NCBI RefSeq assembly: GCF_949987535.1
Contig: NC_080080.1
Coordinates: forward strand, 61,643,006 to 61,707,005
Reading direction: 5' to 3'
DNA: 64,000 nt
Source of the DNA: Balaenoptera acutorostrata
Lineage: Eukaryota > Chordata > Mammalia > Artiodactyla > Balaenopteridae
Part shown: one piece after another, positions 10,430 through 22,697 of the stretch
How positions within the stretch are numbered: the first letter of the stretch is position 1
Layout: each line of letters starts with the position of its first letter
The notes under the pieces: model-generated
What the model was told of the DNA's origin: nothing
Databases searched by the model: none
The model's input: only the letters and a program-made list of their open reading frames with translations
Position numbers and translations under genes: made by a program

Positions 10430-10870
10430 CATTCCAAAGGCATTCACCTTGAATAAACATATTGCCAGATGTATGATGCAGCTACTAGCTACACAATTAT
10501 ATGAGAAGCCAGGCCTCCCAATCCATGAATTCCCCTTTTAGAAAGCCCTGGGTAACCTAGAAAACTGACTGCCCCGTGAGCCCAATTTTCCCTTCCCACA
10601 CCCTATTTCCCGCTCTTACGTTTAAAATTCACCAATAAAGAATGAACCCTCCATACACTGGATGCCCCACTCTCCTACCCCAATAAAAGCAGAACTTCAG
10701 GTCCAATCTCTCTCTCCCTCTCTCTCTCTCTCCCTACAACCTCCCCTATGTGCCTCTTGGGCATGCTGTACATCTTCTGGAACCTTTGAGTGATAAATTT
10801 TTTTTTTTCAAGATTCCCTGATGTTTGTTGCTGAGGTGTGTCTTGCAATCATAGTAAGAACCACAGGAAT
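10430..10870 (+). mobile_element. LTR-like segment of an endogenous retrovirus
   Basis: The layout resembles a retroviral LTR. A pyrimidine-rich, C-rich region is followed by CCAATAAAAGC (polyadenylation-type signal, 10,679-10,689), a CT microsatellite (10,706-10,735), then a 'GGGCATGCTG...CTTTGAGTGATAAAT' region as in R/U5. Ends uncertain; no internal gag-pol sequence next to it, so probably solo. Family not identified. Confidence 0.45.
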
Positions 10871-10999
10871 CGGTCCAGCCACATCATTCAACAGTGCTCA
10901 CCACAAGCCACAGGAGTTCAGGTGAGTGCCCCAGGCAATCCTAGACAATAGCATCACAGTTGATAGGCTAAGACCTACACAAAACAAGCCCATCCATTA

Positions 11000-11736
11000 G
11001 AACAACAGGAATTCAGAGAGAGGAAAAAAAAAAGAGATAACAGAAAGGCAATAGCCTAAAATAGTCTTTGAAGAAAATTTCCCTGAAATAAAGAATGTCC
11101 TGAGTCTTCAAATTGATTGGCTCGCTAACTTCCGGGTGTGAAGGAGAACAGGTAACCTCCTAAGGCATGTAGTAGCAACATTCCAAAACCCTAAGGGTAA
11201 AGAAATCTTACAAGATTCCAAGAAGAAAAACAAGATGCACATGACACTAATTAACACATCATTCATCTTTTGGGATCAAAGTAAAATGTTTGAGGATATG
11301 TAAGAATTCAGGTATTCACCTACAAGCTCCGTATAAAGAAATGCAGGCAGAAAAAAAGAAAATCTAACCAATTTACAAGTGAACCCAATGAGAGACATTG
11401 ATGTAAGGGACAATGAAGCATAAAGGATATAGCAGTGAGAAAAGAACACTGACATTTATAATTATACATTTATTACATACATGATTATGTCTCTCTATAT
11501 TTTATATCAAATATTAAATCTAACTATATAAGGGTATTACTGAAAATGTATAATATAAATACTAAATAAGCATTCTTAATGATAAAGGCTATACAATGAA
11601 CAGCTCTAACCTATCTCAAGCAAAGATAGCAATTATAGGCAGGGGGAAGGAGGGAAAGTAAAAGTTTTCTACAGAGCTTTTTTTGTTGGTGTGGTTGAGG
11701 GATAACAGGAAAATAAAACAGGTGGAAAACAAGTAC
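11000..11736 (+). mobile_element. old L1/HAL1 ORF1-region remnant
   Basis: Order of blocks 'TCTTCAAATTGATTGG', 'AACAAGATGCACATGACA', 'GTAAAATGTTTGAGGATATG' and 'AAAGAAATGCAGGCAGA' resembles the ORF1 3' region of ancient L1/HAL1 elements. Full of stops. Confidence 0.45.
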
Positions 11737-12118
11737 TATGAATTGAACTGTATTTCCCCAAATTTCATATGTTTAAGTCCTAACCCCACAATGTGACTTT
11801 TTTAAGAAACAGTGTTGTTGCAGATGTAACATCTAAGATGTGGTCATACTTAGAGGGTAAATGTTGACACAGAGATGTACACAGAGAGAAGGCAGAGACC
11901 AGAGTGATGTGTCTACAAGCCAAGGAATGCCAAAGATTGCCAGCAACCAGCAGAAGCTAGTCTAGAAATGTTCTCCTCCCAGCTTCAGAAGGAACCAATG
12001 CTGCCAACACCTTGATTTCAGACTTCTAGCCTCCAGAACTGTGAGATAATAAATTTCTGTTGTTTAAGCCCCCCCAACTTGTGATACTTTGTTACAGCAG
12101 CCCTAGCCAGCTAATACA
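11737..12118 (+). mobile_element. MaLR (MLT1-like) solo LTR
   Basis: Characteristic mammalian MaLR LTR: 'TTCATATGTTTAAGTCCTAA', 'CCCCACAATGTGAC', then 'GCCTCCAGAACTGTGAGA', 'AATAAATTTCTGTTGTTTAA', and the terminal 'CTAATACA'. Non-coding and moderately diverged. It sits within older L1-like sequence. Confidence 0.88.
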
Positions 12119-12504
12119 CCAGGTAAAACTCTGTGGAAGAAGAAGATCGTATCTTGTTTTCAGATATTAGCAGAAATACATATTTCTGATTATATCTAAA
12201 AACAGAGAAAGAAAAAAGTAAAGATGAATGGAATAAAAAGGAACAAAATGAAAGAAAAAGGATCAAAAGGAAAGAAAAAATAGCAACTTGACCCACAAAA
12301 AATAAGAAGGAAAAGGGAACAAAAATGCTTCATTAAATCAAGTATATCATTCACTTTACTAAGTATAAACAGAATGAACTCCTTGCATAAAAGATAGAGA
12401 TACTATTCAAGATTTAAAAAAAAGAAATAGCTGTACTTTATTTTCAAGAAACCCATTATCATTGACATTAAAAGTATTAAGCATTATTAAGTTCTCTTTT
12501 TCTT
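12119..12504. other. A-rich sequence, unassigned
   Basis: Purine/A-rich DNA between two LTRs, perhaps old L1 continuing. No gene. Confidence 0.4.
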
Positions 12505-12876
12505 GGGTGATGGAAGACCACATTCCCAGGCCTCTTGCAGTTCAGTGGGTCACATGACTAGTTTTAGCCAATGGGTTCTGAGCCAAATAGTTTAATAGGG
12601 AGGCATGGGTACCAAGTCTCTCTTCTGCTGCAGTGACTACAGACACCTCCTGTTGAGATGGCAGAACCACAAGACTGAAACAGCCTGAGTTATTGTAACA
12701 TCGGGTAGAGGGCAATGGAGATAGAAAGTCAAAAGAAAAAAAGAAAGAAAAAAAACTTCATTGGATTTAGTAAGAGACAAAAATACACTTTGTTTTTGCT
12801 TTTTTTTTTAAGTCTCTGAAATGTCAGGGTTAAATTGTGAGTGAAACATAGTATTTTCCTATCTAAACTGATACAC
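12505..12876 (+). mobile_element. degenerate MLT-type LTR
   Basis: 'GTTTTAGCCAATGGGTTCTG', 'CTGTTGAGATGGCAGAACCA' and 'ACTGATACAC' at the end resemble a diverged MaLR-type LTR in plus orientation. A poly-T/A-rich interruption occurs at about 12,735-12,811. Confidence 0.45.
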
Positions 12877-12889
12877 ACAAGTAAAATTC

Positions 12890-13340
12890 AGCGAGTAAAA
12901 AAAGATTGAAAATAAAAGGATGGGCAAAGAGATACCAGGCAAATGAGAATAAAAGAAAGCTAGAATGGATATATAATGAGGTAGATTATAAGGTTAAAAG
13001 CAGCAGAAAAGGATAAAAAGTGCCACTGTCTAATGAGAAATATCACAATTCATGAAGAAGATATAAGCAGCCTTCAATACACACACATTAATAATAAATT
13101 CATATCATATATCAGCAATAGATAGTTTAAATACATAAAACAAAAAATAAACAGTGCAATAAAGTGTTGAATAAATTAGAGTATGAAACTTTAGTATATC
13201 TCTCGCAGAATTTGACAGATTTAATAGTCAAAATGTAATTCATAAAAGAACTGAATAATAATTGGCTTAATAGACATATCCGTTGAGTAGAGAATAAACA
13301 TTTCCTTTATATGTTTAATTTGGCCACAATATAAAGTTTA
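12890..13340 (+). mobile_element. old L1-like remnant
   Basis: 'AATATCACAATTCATGAAGAAGA' followed by '..CACACACATTAATAATAAA' resembles the endonuclease-region DNA of an ancient L1. It carries many stops and is weakly supported. Confidence 0.35.
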
Positions 13341-13374
13341 ACATATATATATATATATATTTTTAAGGAATAGG

Positions 13375-13704
13375 TTTTGTTTTTTTTTTTTTTAGACAAT
13401 CAGATGTTTATTTTTTATTTTTTTATGTATGTATTTATTTATGGCTGTGTTGGGTCTTCGTTTCTGTGTGAGGGCTTTCTCTAGTTGTGGCAAGTGGGGG
13501 CCACTCTTCATCGCGGTGCGCGGGCCTCTCACTATCGTGGCCTCTCTTGCTGAGGAGCACAGGCTCCAGACGCGCAGGCTCAGTAATTGTGGCTCACGGG
13601 CCCAGCTGCTCCGCGGCATGTGGGATCTTCCCAGACCAGGGCTCGAACCCGTGTCCCCTGCATTGGCAGGCAGACTCTCAACCACTGCACCACCAGGGAA
13701 ACCC
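13375..13704 (-). mobile_element. CHR SINE, short cetacean type
   Basis: On the minus strand it begins GGGTTTCCCTGGTGGTGCAG, with box B GGTTCGAGCCC and the CHR body, ending in an AAATA-rich tail (seen as T-rich at 13,375-13,440). TAACATATTTTTAA at 13,705-13,718 resembles 13,339-13,366, where the same sequence is interrupted by a TA repeat: a probable TSD distorted by microsatellite growth. Confidence 0.95.
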
Positions 13705-13718
13705 TAACATATTTTTAA

Positions 13719-14158
13719 AAATTACTCTCTCTTATAATAATTCAATACAATTCAAAACTAATAAAATTATAACTGATATCATACTAAGAATTCATTCAAA
13801 TAAATTCTGGGAAAAATGACTTAAACCATAGCTCTTCAGAAGCTCTTATCGTATTATCAATATCACAAGAGCACTAGCCCATGCAGTAAAGGTAACTACC
13901 AATACTGCAATACATCCCATCTTCAAATTATCCTCCACATCTAAACAGCATCTAACATAGATGTTGGCTTATATTTCTTTCAAAATGGGGGAAAAAAGAG
14001 TTTGTTTCCCTACAAAACTCTGTAATAGCCTAGCTATGAGGAAACAGAACTTACACATAGACAAGACAAGATATTCGAGCTCAGAGAAAATCCCAAACCA
14101 AGTTACATTTTAGGCTTCAAAGATCCCATCCGTACATCATTGTACTGTCTCCATATAA
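13719..14158. other. no recognisable feature
   Basis: Unassigned AT-rich DNA. Confidence 0.5.
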
Positions 14159-14292
14159 TAGGATGACCATATGTCCTGGTTTGCCCCAGACAGTTGTGGT
14201 TTATGCCTGTTGTCCTGGTGTAATTATTAATAGCACTCCCTTTCACTTTCAAAAGTGTCTCCGTTTGGACAATAAATTTTATAGTCAACCTA
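14159..14292 (+). mobile_element. small DNA-transposon-like element (MITE)
   Basis: A 134-bp unit with imperfect 13-bp terminal inverted repeats: TAGGATGACCATA at 14,159-14,171 and TATAGTCAACCTA at 14,280-14,292 (11 of 13 pair). The interior 'ATGTCCTGGTTTGCCCCAGA' is familiar from dispersed ancient mammalian copies, but I cannot name the family. Too small to encode a transposase. Confidence 0.55.
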
Positions 14293-15597
14293 CCATGTAG
14301 TGATACAGCCCATTGCTTAAGAGTATAGGGGTCTCTGGGCCATTTCTATACCCAAGATTTGTGAGGATGCTCGGGCCATCTATAGGCAACTTTTAACTGT
14401 CCTGAATGAAAGCACTGGAAGCAGTATTTATGACCCTGACCCAGTTAAAAAAACATGTTTATTAAAAAGACAGTAAGGAAATGCCATGTTTTACTACATA
14501 GAATTGTACTAGAAAAAAATGATAATAATGTATTAAGAAAAATAGGTCTTTATTAACTATATAAGACATATTTTTTCTAAACAAACAAAAACTCATCCAT
14601 TCAAAATCAGCTAGGTATTCTTTTGATAGAAAGATCAATATCAGTTTGGTCACCTTATGTATATTTATTTTAAAATGTATAGTAGATAAATTGTGAAAGC
14701 TATTGATAATACCTTGGGTAATTTGGTACCTTCTTGATTCTATTTTACCCCACACTGGCCATCGTTTTTTGGTACACATATTTCTACAGTTTACCTCTAT
14801 GAGTAAATCCCAATTGGTAGATTTATATTGTAATCATCCTGTGCTGTCAAATTTCATATGCTAATGTAACATAAATTCATTCATTATTTCATTATTCTAT
14901 TCTCGATACACAGACAATAGACCACAAGCTTGAAACACAACCCATAACCTTTTGTCTACTTCTTTTTGATATTAGAAACTATGACTTTAGCTGATGCCTG
15001 GGCTATGCTTGAATATCTAATGTTTTTATTTCTTAACATCCCTACTTTCTGTTCTCTATTTTACTTTTTGCAGTGACTACTACTAGCAATGTCTTGTTTA
15101 TTCATTTTCAACCTCAATGAGAATATCTCTATAATAAAATGAAAGCAATTATTTTCCTTCCTGGTCATTAGACAGCCAGTACTGGCATTGTAGTTGATAG
15201 TCATCTGGCATTTCCACATTCTTCTTTACCAGCATTGCATTGATTGGATTGCTTTAGATACTTGTCAATTTGTATAGATAGATGAATTTGTATTGAATCT
15301 CTGTCAAATCAATGCTTAGTCACAGAATCTCACTTTATTTACTTGTCACAGAAATCTATATAACATTTTCCCTCAGAGATTTAGTTAATTAGTTAGCATG
15401 GGGATAATTATTAAATATTGAACTTGAAGGCTATCCTTCCTCCTTGCCTCCTACAGGTGGTCCGACTGATCATCAAAGTTATCATGATAGCAATAGAAAT
15501 GATATATATAGATTATTCTCAGAGGAATAGTAGAGCTTTCAAAGAATATAAGAAATTTTATATTTTTTTAAAATATGCAGTTTCTAGAATTCAAAAT
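14293..15597. other. no recognisable feature
   Basis: About 1.3 kb of AT-rich DNA. A 105-codon minus-strand frame (14,462-14,779) shows no domain or motif, and its composition matches random AT-rich DNA. Confidence 0.45.
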
Positions 15598-15607
15598 TAG
15601 GGCTTGG

Positions 15608-15951
15608 GGGCTTCCCTGGTGGCACAGTGGTTAAGAATCCGCCTGCCAATGCAGGGGACATGGGTTTGAGCTCTGATCTGGGAAGATCCCACATGCCGTG
15701 GAGCAACTAAGCCCGTGAGCCACAACTACTAAGCCTATGCTCTAGAACCCGCGAGCCACAAATACTGAGCCTACACGCCACAACTACTGAAGCCCACGCA
15801 CCTAGAGCCTGTGCTCTGCAACAAGAGAAGCCCACACACCACAATGGAGAGTAGCCCCTGCATGCCGCAAATAGAGAAAGCCTGCACACAGCAACAAAGA
15901 CCCAACGCAGCCAAAAATAAATAAATAAAATAAATGTATATAAAAAAAAAG
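15608..15951 (+). mobile_element. CHR SINE, long type
   Basis: Full-length CHR SINE retaining the extra internal block ('CGAGCCACAAATACTGAG' and 'GCCACAACTACTGAAGCC') missing from the short copies. The tail is AAATAAATAAAATAAATG plus A-run. TSD TAGGGCTTGG at 15,598-15,607 and 15,952-15,961. More substitutions than the short copies, consistent with greater age. Confidence 0.96.
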
Positions 15952-16189
15952 TAGGGCTTGGAATCTGTTCGTGAAAACTTGAGAAAATAGAATAGAATAA
16001 ATTTAATTTTAGAAAAATCAAGTAATCTTTAATGATTAAGAAGTTATAAAGATTGAATATAATTATTCAATTAAAAATTATTCCAAAAATTATTGAACCT
16101 TAGATATCAAAAGATCAGTATGCAAGCAATTGAAAAAGTGACCAGATTCAAAGCATCCAGTGCCAACATGCAAAGTACACCTAAATAAA

Positions 16190-16545
16190 TAAATAGAGTC
16201 AGAAATCAATACCTATGAGTTCTGCATCCTTGGATTCAACCTACCTCAGGTTAAAAACTTTCAGAAAAAGGAAATTCCAGAAATTTCCAAAAAGCAAAGG
16301 TTGAATTTGCCACACTATAGCAACTAATTACATAACATTTACCTTGTATTTACAACTATTTATGTAGCCTTTACATAGTATTAGGTACTATATTCTAGAA
16401 ATGATTTAAAGTATAGGGAGCATAGGTTTAAGATATATGCAAATACTAGGTCATTTTATATGTGTGACTTGAGCATCCATGAATTTTGGCCTCCTTGGAG
16501 GTCCTGGAACCAATCCCCCATGGATACTGGGGACAACTATAAATA
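16190..16545 (+). mobile_element. Tigger-like DNA transposon fossil
   Basis: Blocks 'TGCATCCTTGGATTCAACC', 'AAATTCCAGAAATTTCCAAAAAGC', 'GACTTGAGCATCCATGAATT' and 'GGTCCTGGAACCAATCCCC' are typical of a non-autonomous pogo/Tigger-family element (MER8/Tigger3-4 type). It ends near 'GGATACTGGGGACAACTAT'. No transposase frame. Confidence 0.75.
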
Positions 16546-17952
16546 AATAAAAACCTTCTGTGTTCTGTAACAGGCTGAAAACTTCTCATTTTAAATGAGA
16601 GATTAATTCTGGTAACGTGCATGTTTGGAAAGAGTTTATATACTTAATTTGCAAAAGTAGAAGAAAATATTTTCTTTTAAAATTTTTGTTACATGTAGTT
16701 TTATTATAGAAAAGTTTTCCAATTCACTCTGTTTTTGAAAACAAAGTGAATAAAGTTTGATACATTAAAAAACTAAAGCACATGATAAGAAGATATATAT
16801 AAGAAAAAATATTTGTCATAAATATAACCATTGCACTGCTGATAAAATACTCTACTAGGCACAATATAAAACTGTAGCTTCTGTAATGAATCGGGGAAAC
16901 AGTGAAGTTTCGCTTTAGCCTATTATTCAGCCAAAATTGACTCCAAGGGTTTAATCTTCAGGCAAATGCATACTTCAGTATCATTTCTGTTAAATCAGAA
17001 ATTATGAATGACTAATGAGGATGTGAGTACAGTAGGTTAGCATTTTACACAATCAGTAACAACCATGAGGAATACAAAGCACGATTTTCAGGTTTTTGTT
17101 AATATCTGAATATTTAGTTTCATATTTAGGAAAATATCCAAGATATCCTTTTGGTGAAAATCTATGTTTTTATATATTCAAATCCTATCAATCAGTTGAG
17201 ATATAATTGTGTAGTTTTTATTGCCAGAATAAAATATCATGATAATTGATGAGCATTTTGTAAGCTCTTCATTTCAAGTGAAACCATTTTTTTTTTATTT
17301 CAACAAGTTAAAAGAGTAGTTAAGAAGACAGTAAGGATATTAAAATAATGAGTTAGATAACCCTGGGGAGAACATTATATACTTTTTGAGTTAACAGTAT
17401 TTATGAAAATGTAAATACTGTAAAGCAGAATAACAAAACATAGATAAGTTTATGATTCTAATCTTTGCAAAATTATTTCTGTATTAGTATTCATAGCATT
17501 AAAGCAAATAAACCTAGAAAATGCTGTTAATATTTTTAGATATATAAGTTTTTTAGGTCATAACATTTTTTGAGACATATCTTATTTCTCCAGTGTCATC
17601 AGTAGAAAGGAGGCATCTATTTTCTATACTAACATATAGCAGAGTGCCTGCAGGAGCAATCTAGAAGCTGACACTACTGAAAAATTATTGTTTCTGAATT
17701 ATAATATCAAATTATAAAAAATTGAACCTTTAAATATAAATGATTAATATTAATATATATGTTATTTGAATTGTGGTAAAATTCCAAATTTATTCTTGTA
17801 TCCCAGACATTCTATAATAATGATTATTGGCCTCAACCTTGGCTTCAGCCAAAGATTGATTTTACTATTCAGCCATTTGACCTGTGGTCCATATTCAGCC
17901 CTCTTCCCACCCCAGGAGGAAAGGATCCCTCTAGCTCTCCACTGAGTTCTCC
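16546..17952. other. no recognisable feature
   Basis: About 1.4 kb of AT-rich DNA with no repeat or gene that I can identify. Confidence 0.5.
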
Positions 17953-18135
17953 AAAAGGGGCTTCTCAAACTTGAATGTGCCTGGGAATCTCCTGGGGATC
18001 TTATGAAAAGTAGGTTCTGATTGAACAGGTCTGGGTTGGAAGCTGAGAGTCTGTGTTTCTAACAAGTTTCCAGGTGATGCCAGGGCGGCTGTTTGGGGCC
18101 CACACCTGGAGAAGCCAGTTCCTAGAGAACCCCTC
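17953..18135 (+). mobile_element. MER5A-type hAT-Charlie MITE
   Basis: 'GGCTTCTCAAACTTGAATGT', 'GGAATCTCCTGGGGATCTTA', 'TTTCTAACAAGTTTCCAGGT' and 'CACACCTGGAGAAGCCAG' match the MER5A consensus in order. The ends CTTCTC and GAGAAG are its inverted termini. A frame of 101 codons on the other strand is incidental. Confidence 0.85.
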
Positions 18136-18256
18136 CAAATCGCTGCATATGTGTGGGTGACCACCCACGTGTTCTGAGGCATAAATCCTGGTAGCTGATT
18201 CTGTCTACTCCACAAAAGGTCTCTGCTGGATTCCAAGCCTAGAAAAGGGGAAATAG

Positions 18257-18563
18257 GGGATTCCCTGGTGGCTCAGTGGTTGAGAATCTGCCTGTCAATT
18301 CAGGGGACACGGGTTCGAGCCCTGGTCTGGGAAGATCCCACATGCCGCGGAGCAACTAGGCCCTTGAGCCACAATTACTGAGCCTGCGCGTCTGGAGCCT
18401 GTGCTCCGCAACAAGAGAGGCCGCGACAGTGAGAGGCCCGCGCATCGCGATGAAGAGTGGCCCCCGCTTGCCGCAACTAGAGAAAGCCCTCACACAGAAA
18501 CGAAGACCCAACACACCCATAAATAAATAAATAAATTAATTAATTAATTTTTAAAAAAAGAAA
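18257..18563 (+). mobile_element. CHR SINE, short cetacean type
   Basis: Full-length copy with box B GGTTCGAGCCC and tail CATAAATAAATAAATAAAT. TSD of 16 bp with one mismatch: AGAAAAGGGGAAATAG at 18,241-18,256 and AGAAATGGGGAAATAG at 18,564-18,579. The first bases read GGGATTCCC instead of GGGCTTCCC. Confidence 0.96.
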
Positions 18564-18584
18564 AGAAATGGGGAAATAGAGGGA

Positions 18585-18970
18585 ATTGGGTATTAAAAGT
18601 TAAACTGAGGCATGCTAAATATTTTAAGAGTTTATCTGAGCAAAAATTGATTCGAATTGGACAGGATCCAATCTAGCAGATAGAAAGGAGCTCTTAGGAG
18701 CTGTACAAAATGAAAGACTTTATGGGTAAAGGAAGCAAGAACAAGTGAAGTTATACTAAAAAAAAAAAAGGTGGGGTGGTGATTTCGAAGTTACTTTCCT
18801 TTAGAGGATGGCAGGGTCTCTCAGGCAGATGACCTAACTAATGCTGATCAGACCTTCCTAACTTCCTGGTTCAAGATTCCATTTCTGGGAAAGCCAAAAC
18901 TGTAATGAAGTCTCAGTTTGGTGATGTCAGGCTTAGCCTAAGGAACTCCATTTTGGACCTGGTTGTCTTG
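18585..18970 (-). mobile_element. LTR-like repeat fragment
   Basis: Read on the minus strand it contains 'CATGCCTCAGTTTAACTTT' and 'GATAAACTCTTAAAATATT', reminiscent of a polyadenylation region, with a 'CCAAAATGGAGTTCCTTAG' block at the other side. I take it as an endogenous-retrovirus LTR fragment of unknown family. An A-run at 18,759-18,770 interrupts it. Confidence 0.4.
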
Positions 18971-20804
18971 TTTTTTGTTTTCTGGGGTTTTTTGTTTTTT
19001 GTTTTTTAATGCAGGTTACCACTTGTGTAGCTTAAGAATGTTCTATTGTGTAAATTTAAAGTAGAAGCATTAGAGAGCTGGGCAATCCACAGACAGTTTA
19101 TATTAAAGACAAAAGTTTGGGAAATAATTATAGTATACTGAATGATATAAGTGTAAAACTTTAAAAAAGTACTACATACAATTTCTATTGCAAAGCAGAA
19201 AGAAACAGCTGATAGAAATTCAAGAAAAGTATACAAAAAACTGTTATTTAAAGGTCCTAGAAATAAATATAAATAAGAGAAAAGCAACAATACATAGCAT
19301 TAATTTAAATGTAAAGGGGAAAAGATAAATCAGGGAAAAGTGCTAGCTGTAAGACTAAAGCAACAAGATGGAATTTCATAAATACTCTATATTGAGGAAA
19401 AGGTAATTGAGAAAAAATAGACCTAATAAACCAAGAGGAACATGAAATTTATTATAACTGGAAAATGGCAAAGATATTAAAAAGCTTTTCATATCAGTCT
19501 TTAGGTAGAAAAATGGAAGAAACAAAATTTGTAGAGTTAGAAACTTCTGAAAAACTAGCCAAAAGAAGCTATAAAGTCAGATACTGAAATATTTAAAAAA
19601 TTTAAGAACACATAAATCACCCAGCTATCACATATTACCAGGAGGACGACATGTAATCTAAGATAAAGCAAAATCTAATAATGTCTCCGTGGGACTAAAT
19701 TTTTATCATTATAATCCTTATTTAATATGTCTGAGCATGAACAATATATTAGGACTGTACCTATGGTAGAAATAACCACTTCTGTATGAATTTATGATTC
19801 AAGCTGAAAGACAAAACACAAGAGAAGAATAAAATACATTCAGGGGAAAATCCAGAAATCATTTTCCCCACAAAGCATTAGAGTATGCTACATAAGGGTA
19901 TTATTGTTCTATCAGCCCTTAGAAAAGATAATGATAAATGAAGGCTATGTTTGTAGAAAAGTTGAGTTGAAAATATGCTAATCAGATATAATAATTTCTG
20001 TCCCATTTAATCTAGATCTGAAATATTTTCTTACTTCTGAATAACCCACCAAACCACCCATTACTAACCCAGAGGAGTAAATGAAGCACTTTGGAAGAGA
20101 GCTACCTTTCAGACCACCAATGCTCTATTGGTTTAATTGCACCCCATTGTACTAAGTGGTACTTTAATGGGAGGGAGGATGTAATGCAACTACAGGGCAC
20201 TTGACACAACAGGGAATATTGTACTCATCTGAGAGGACACTTACAGATACTGCGATGATAACAGTTGTCTAGTACCACTTCACACAAACATCTCTCTACA
20301 TTCTTATGTATAAATTCACTTCTAAATTTGTCCCTGGAAGAACGGGTGATTTTTGCACACTTCAAAAACAGTCAGAAAGCAAATGGTATTTTAAAATAAA
20401 ATGAAACTTTAAACTCTAAGAGTTCTTTGAACTGCTTGAAAGCAACCGCATCTTCTGTGGGCACTGTCCTGGCCAACGTGAAACACTGTGTGCTTGTACA
20501 GGAGTGTATGCATTTTGAGATGGGATGGGAGAAGCAATATATGTGTCTATGAGAATTTATATACATTGCGAGGAGTAGACATGAATGAAAAAATGCCTTG
20601 TCCCTGTCCCTAGGTCATCAAAAAAGAGGATTCATGTTGAAGTTCTAACCTCTTTTTGACCACAATAAATAACTCTTGGCTCCGATTCACTCTGCCAGGA
20701 CCCCAGTGGAGCTCTTTCTGCTTAGAGGACATGGCCCCATTAAACATAAGGTGGGTTATCTCTAGCTGGGCTGCCTGAAAAGGCTTTAACAACTCTATTC
20801 AAGG
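18971..20804. other. no recognisable feature
   Basis: About 1.8 kb. A T/G-rich patch at 18,968-19,008, then AT-rich DNA. Parts of 19,260-19,700 have an A-rich L1-like composition without a diagnostic motif. No supported gene. Confidence 0.4.
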
Positions 20805-21240
20805 CAGCAACAAATATCCTTTGATGTAGCTATCTCACTTCTAGGAATTTATCTTTAAAAATCAGTGTGGGTGTATGTGGAGCAAAGGTTTACATTTGAG
20901 AATGTGTTTCAAAGTGTTGTTTATATTAGCACAAATTTAGAAACAAAAATACATGTGCAATAGTAGAAGACCAATGAACTATGCTCTCTTCCTATATTCA
21001 GTTAAATACTTAGTAGCCATTATAAGTAATGATGTAGAAAAACATGTAATGGCATTGAAAAATACCTGTTAAATGTAATTGGATAAAACAAATTATCAGT
21101 TAACTTGCTAAATATTATACCATTTTGTTATATCTGCATATATAAATGCATAAAATAAGTTACAAGAAAAAAGAATAAAACATGCAGCAAGGTTAAAATA
21201 TTATCATCTGGGAATGGTAAAATCAGAGATTACCTTTGCT
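20805..21240 (+). mobile_element. old L1-lineage (L1M/HAL1-like) 3' remnant
   Basis: 'ATAGCTATCTCACTTCTAGG'-like start, 'GTTTATATTAGCACAAATTT' and 'TAGTAGCCATTATAAGTAAT' correspond to the far 3' ORF2/UTR region of ancient L1 elements (the 'number of copies of target in the A-rich strand' pattern). No intact frame. Confidence 0.5.
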
Positions 21241-22252
21241 CTCCATGCTTTTTTCTTATTTTTTATATGTTATAAAAGAAATACATATAATCCATCAAAC
21301 TATTATATATATGGAACATATATTTATTTATTTATCTTAACACTCGACATCATAATTCTCCCTGGGCAGGGAATGTTTTTAAGAAAAGAATTTGCTGAAC
21401 CAATTGAGGCAGAGGGTGGAAGTTGGAAGCCTGGGAAACCGTCAGCAGTATTCAAGGCAAGAAAGGCAAATGTAGGTTACAAGGAGAGGGCTTTGCTTTG
21501 TTCTTGAGAGTAAGGGGGAGAATGGAGAAGAAGAAGGGCAAACAAGGAGGACATGTGTAGGTGGGGACAGTACCAGAAATCAGCCAGTGGAAACCCACCT
21601 GAATTGGAATGGTGAAAGATCATTTGAAGAATAAAATGACTAGTGTCAATTTAATGTTTTTACATTCGTAAAAAACCCTCTCCAAAGATCCTCAGTGAAG
21701 TACAACATGCTCGCGAATGTTATGTATAGGAGTCAGTTTCTTAGGCTGACTTCAGAAAGAGCTAAGTTTCCTCTCTGAATATAAGTGCTAGCCAAAGCTG
21801 GTACACCCAGGAGGAAAAGCTTAAAGATATAGGAAACTGTGGGAACTTAAGACTGAGAAATTCACAGACACCTTGGAGAGGGCTCAACATTTCCACAGGA
21901 CATGGAAATGTTCCACAGCAGAGTGGGTGAATGAACAAGTCCTACTGGTTACCGTGGACCGTCACCCCAGAGGGTCCAGAAGGCAGAGTATCAAACCAGA
22001 GGATTATTCTCGAGTTTTAAAATCTGATGGAATTTTCCTTGCTAGTTTTGGACTTCCTTAGGACCCATCATTTTTTCCTTCTCTCCTATTTCTCCCGTTT
22101 GGAATTGGAATATCTATCCTATGCCTGTCCCACCTATGTCTGTACTTTGGAAGTGCATAACTTGTCTCGTTTCACAGATTCACAGCTGGAGACAAATTTT
22201 GCCTCAAGATGAATCATACCTCGTTTCACTCATATCTGATTTAGATGGTATT
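21241..22252. other. no recognisable feature
   Basis: About 1 kb. A purine-rich stretch around 21,360-21,560 gives a 97-codon frame with no family resemblance. Nothing else seen. Confidence 0.45.
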
Positions 22253-22266
22253 TAGATGTGACTTTA

Positions 22267-22281
22267 TTTTTTTTTTAATAT

Positions 22282-22312
<31 letters not shown>

Positions 22313-22575
22313 TGGCTGTGTTGGGTCTTCGTTTCTGTGCGAGGGCTTTCTCTAGTTGTGGCAAGAGGGGACCACTCTTCGTCGCGGTACTCGGGCTTCT
22401 CAGTATCACGGCCTCTCTTGTTGTGGAGCACAGGCTCCAGACACGAAGGCTCAGTAATTGTGGCTCACGGGCCCAGCTGCTCCGCGGCATGTGGGATCTT
22501 CCCAGACCAGGGCACGAACTCGTGTCCCTTGCATTGACAGGCAGATTCCCAACCACTGCGCCACCAGGGAAGCCC
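22267..22575 (-). mobile_element. CHR SINE, short cetacean type
   Basis: Complete copy on the minus strand (starts GGGCTTCCCTGGTGGCGCAG in reverse). The tail is expanded to about twelve AAAT units (22,277-22,312). Perfect 14-bp TSD TAGATGTGACTTTA at 22,253-22,266 and 22,576-22,589. Confidence 0.97.
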
Positions 22576-22697
22576 TAGATGTGACTTTAGATTCTTGAGT
22601 AGATGCTGGAATGAGTTAATACTTTAGGGGATGTTGGGATGAAATGAATGCATTTTGCATATGAGAAGGACATGAATTTTGGAGGTTCAGAGGTAGA

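Noticed and set aside
13429..13819. Open frames of 84-131 codons through CHR SINEs (also 22,302-22,578; 25,786-26,195; 26,518-26,999)
   Set aside because: The same peptides recur in every SINE copy in both orientations (for example 'GMWDLPRPGLEP'). They are GC-rich SINE sequence read in frame, not genes.
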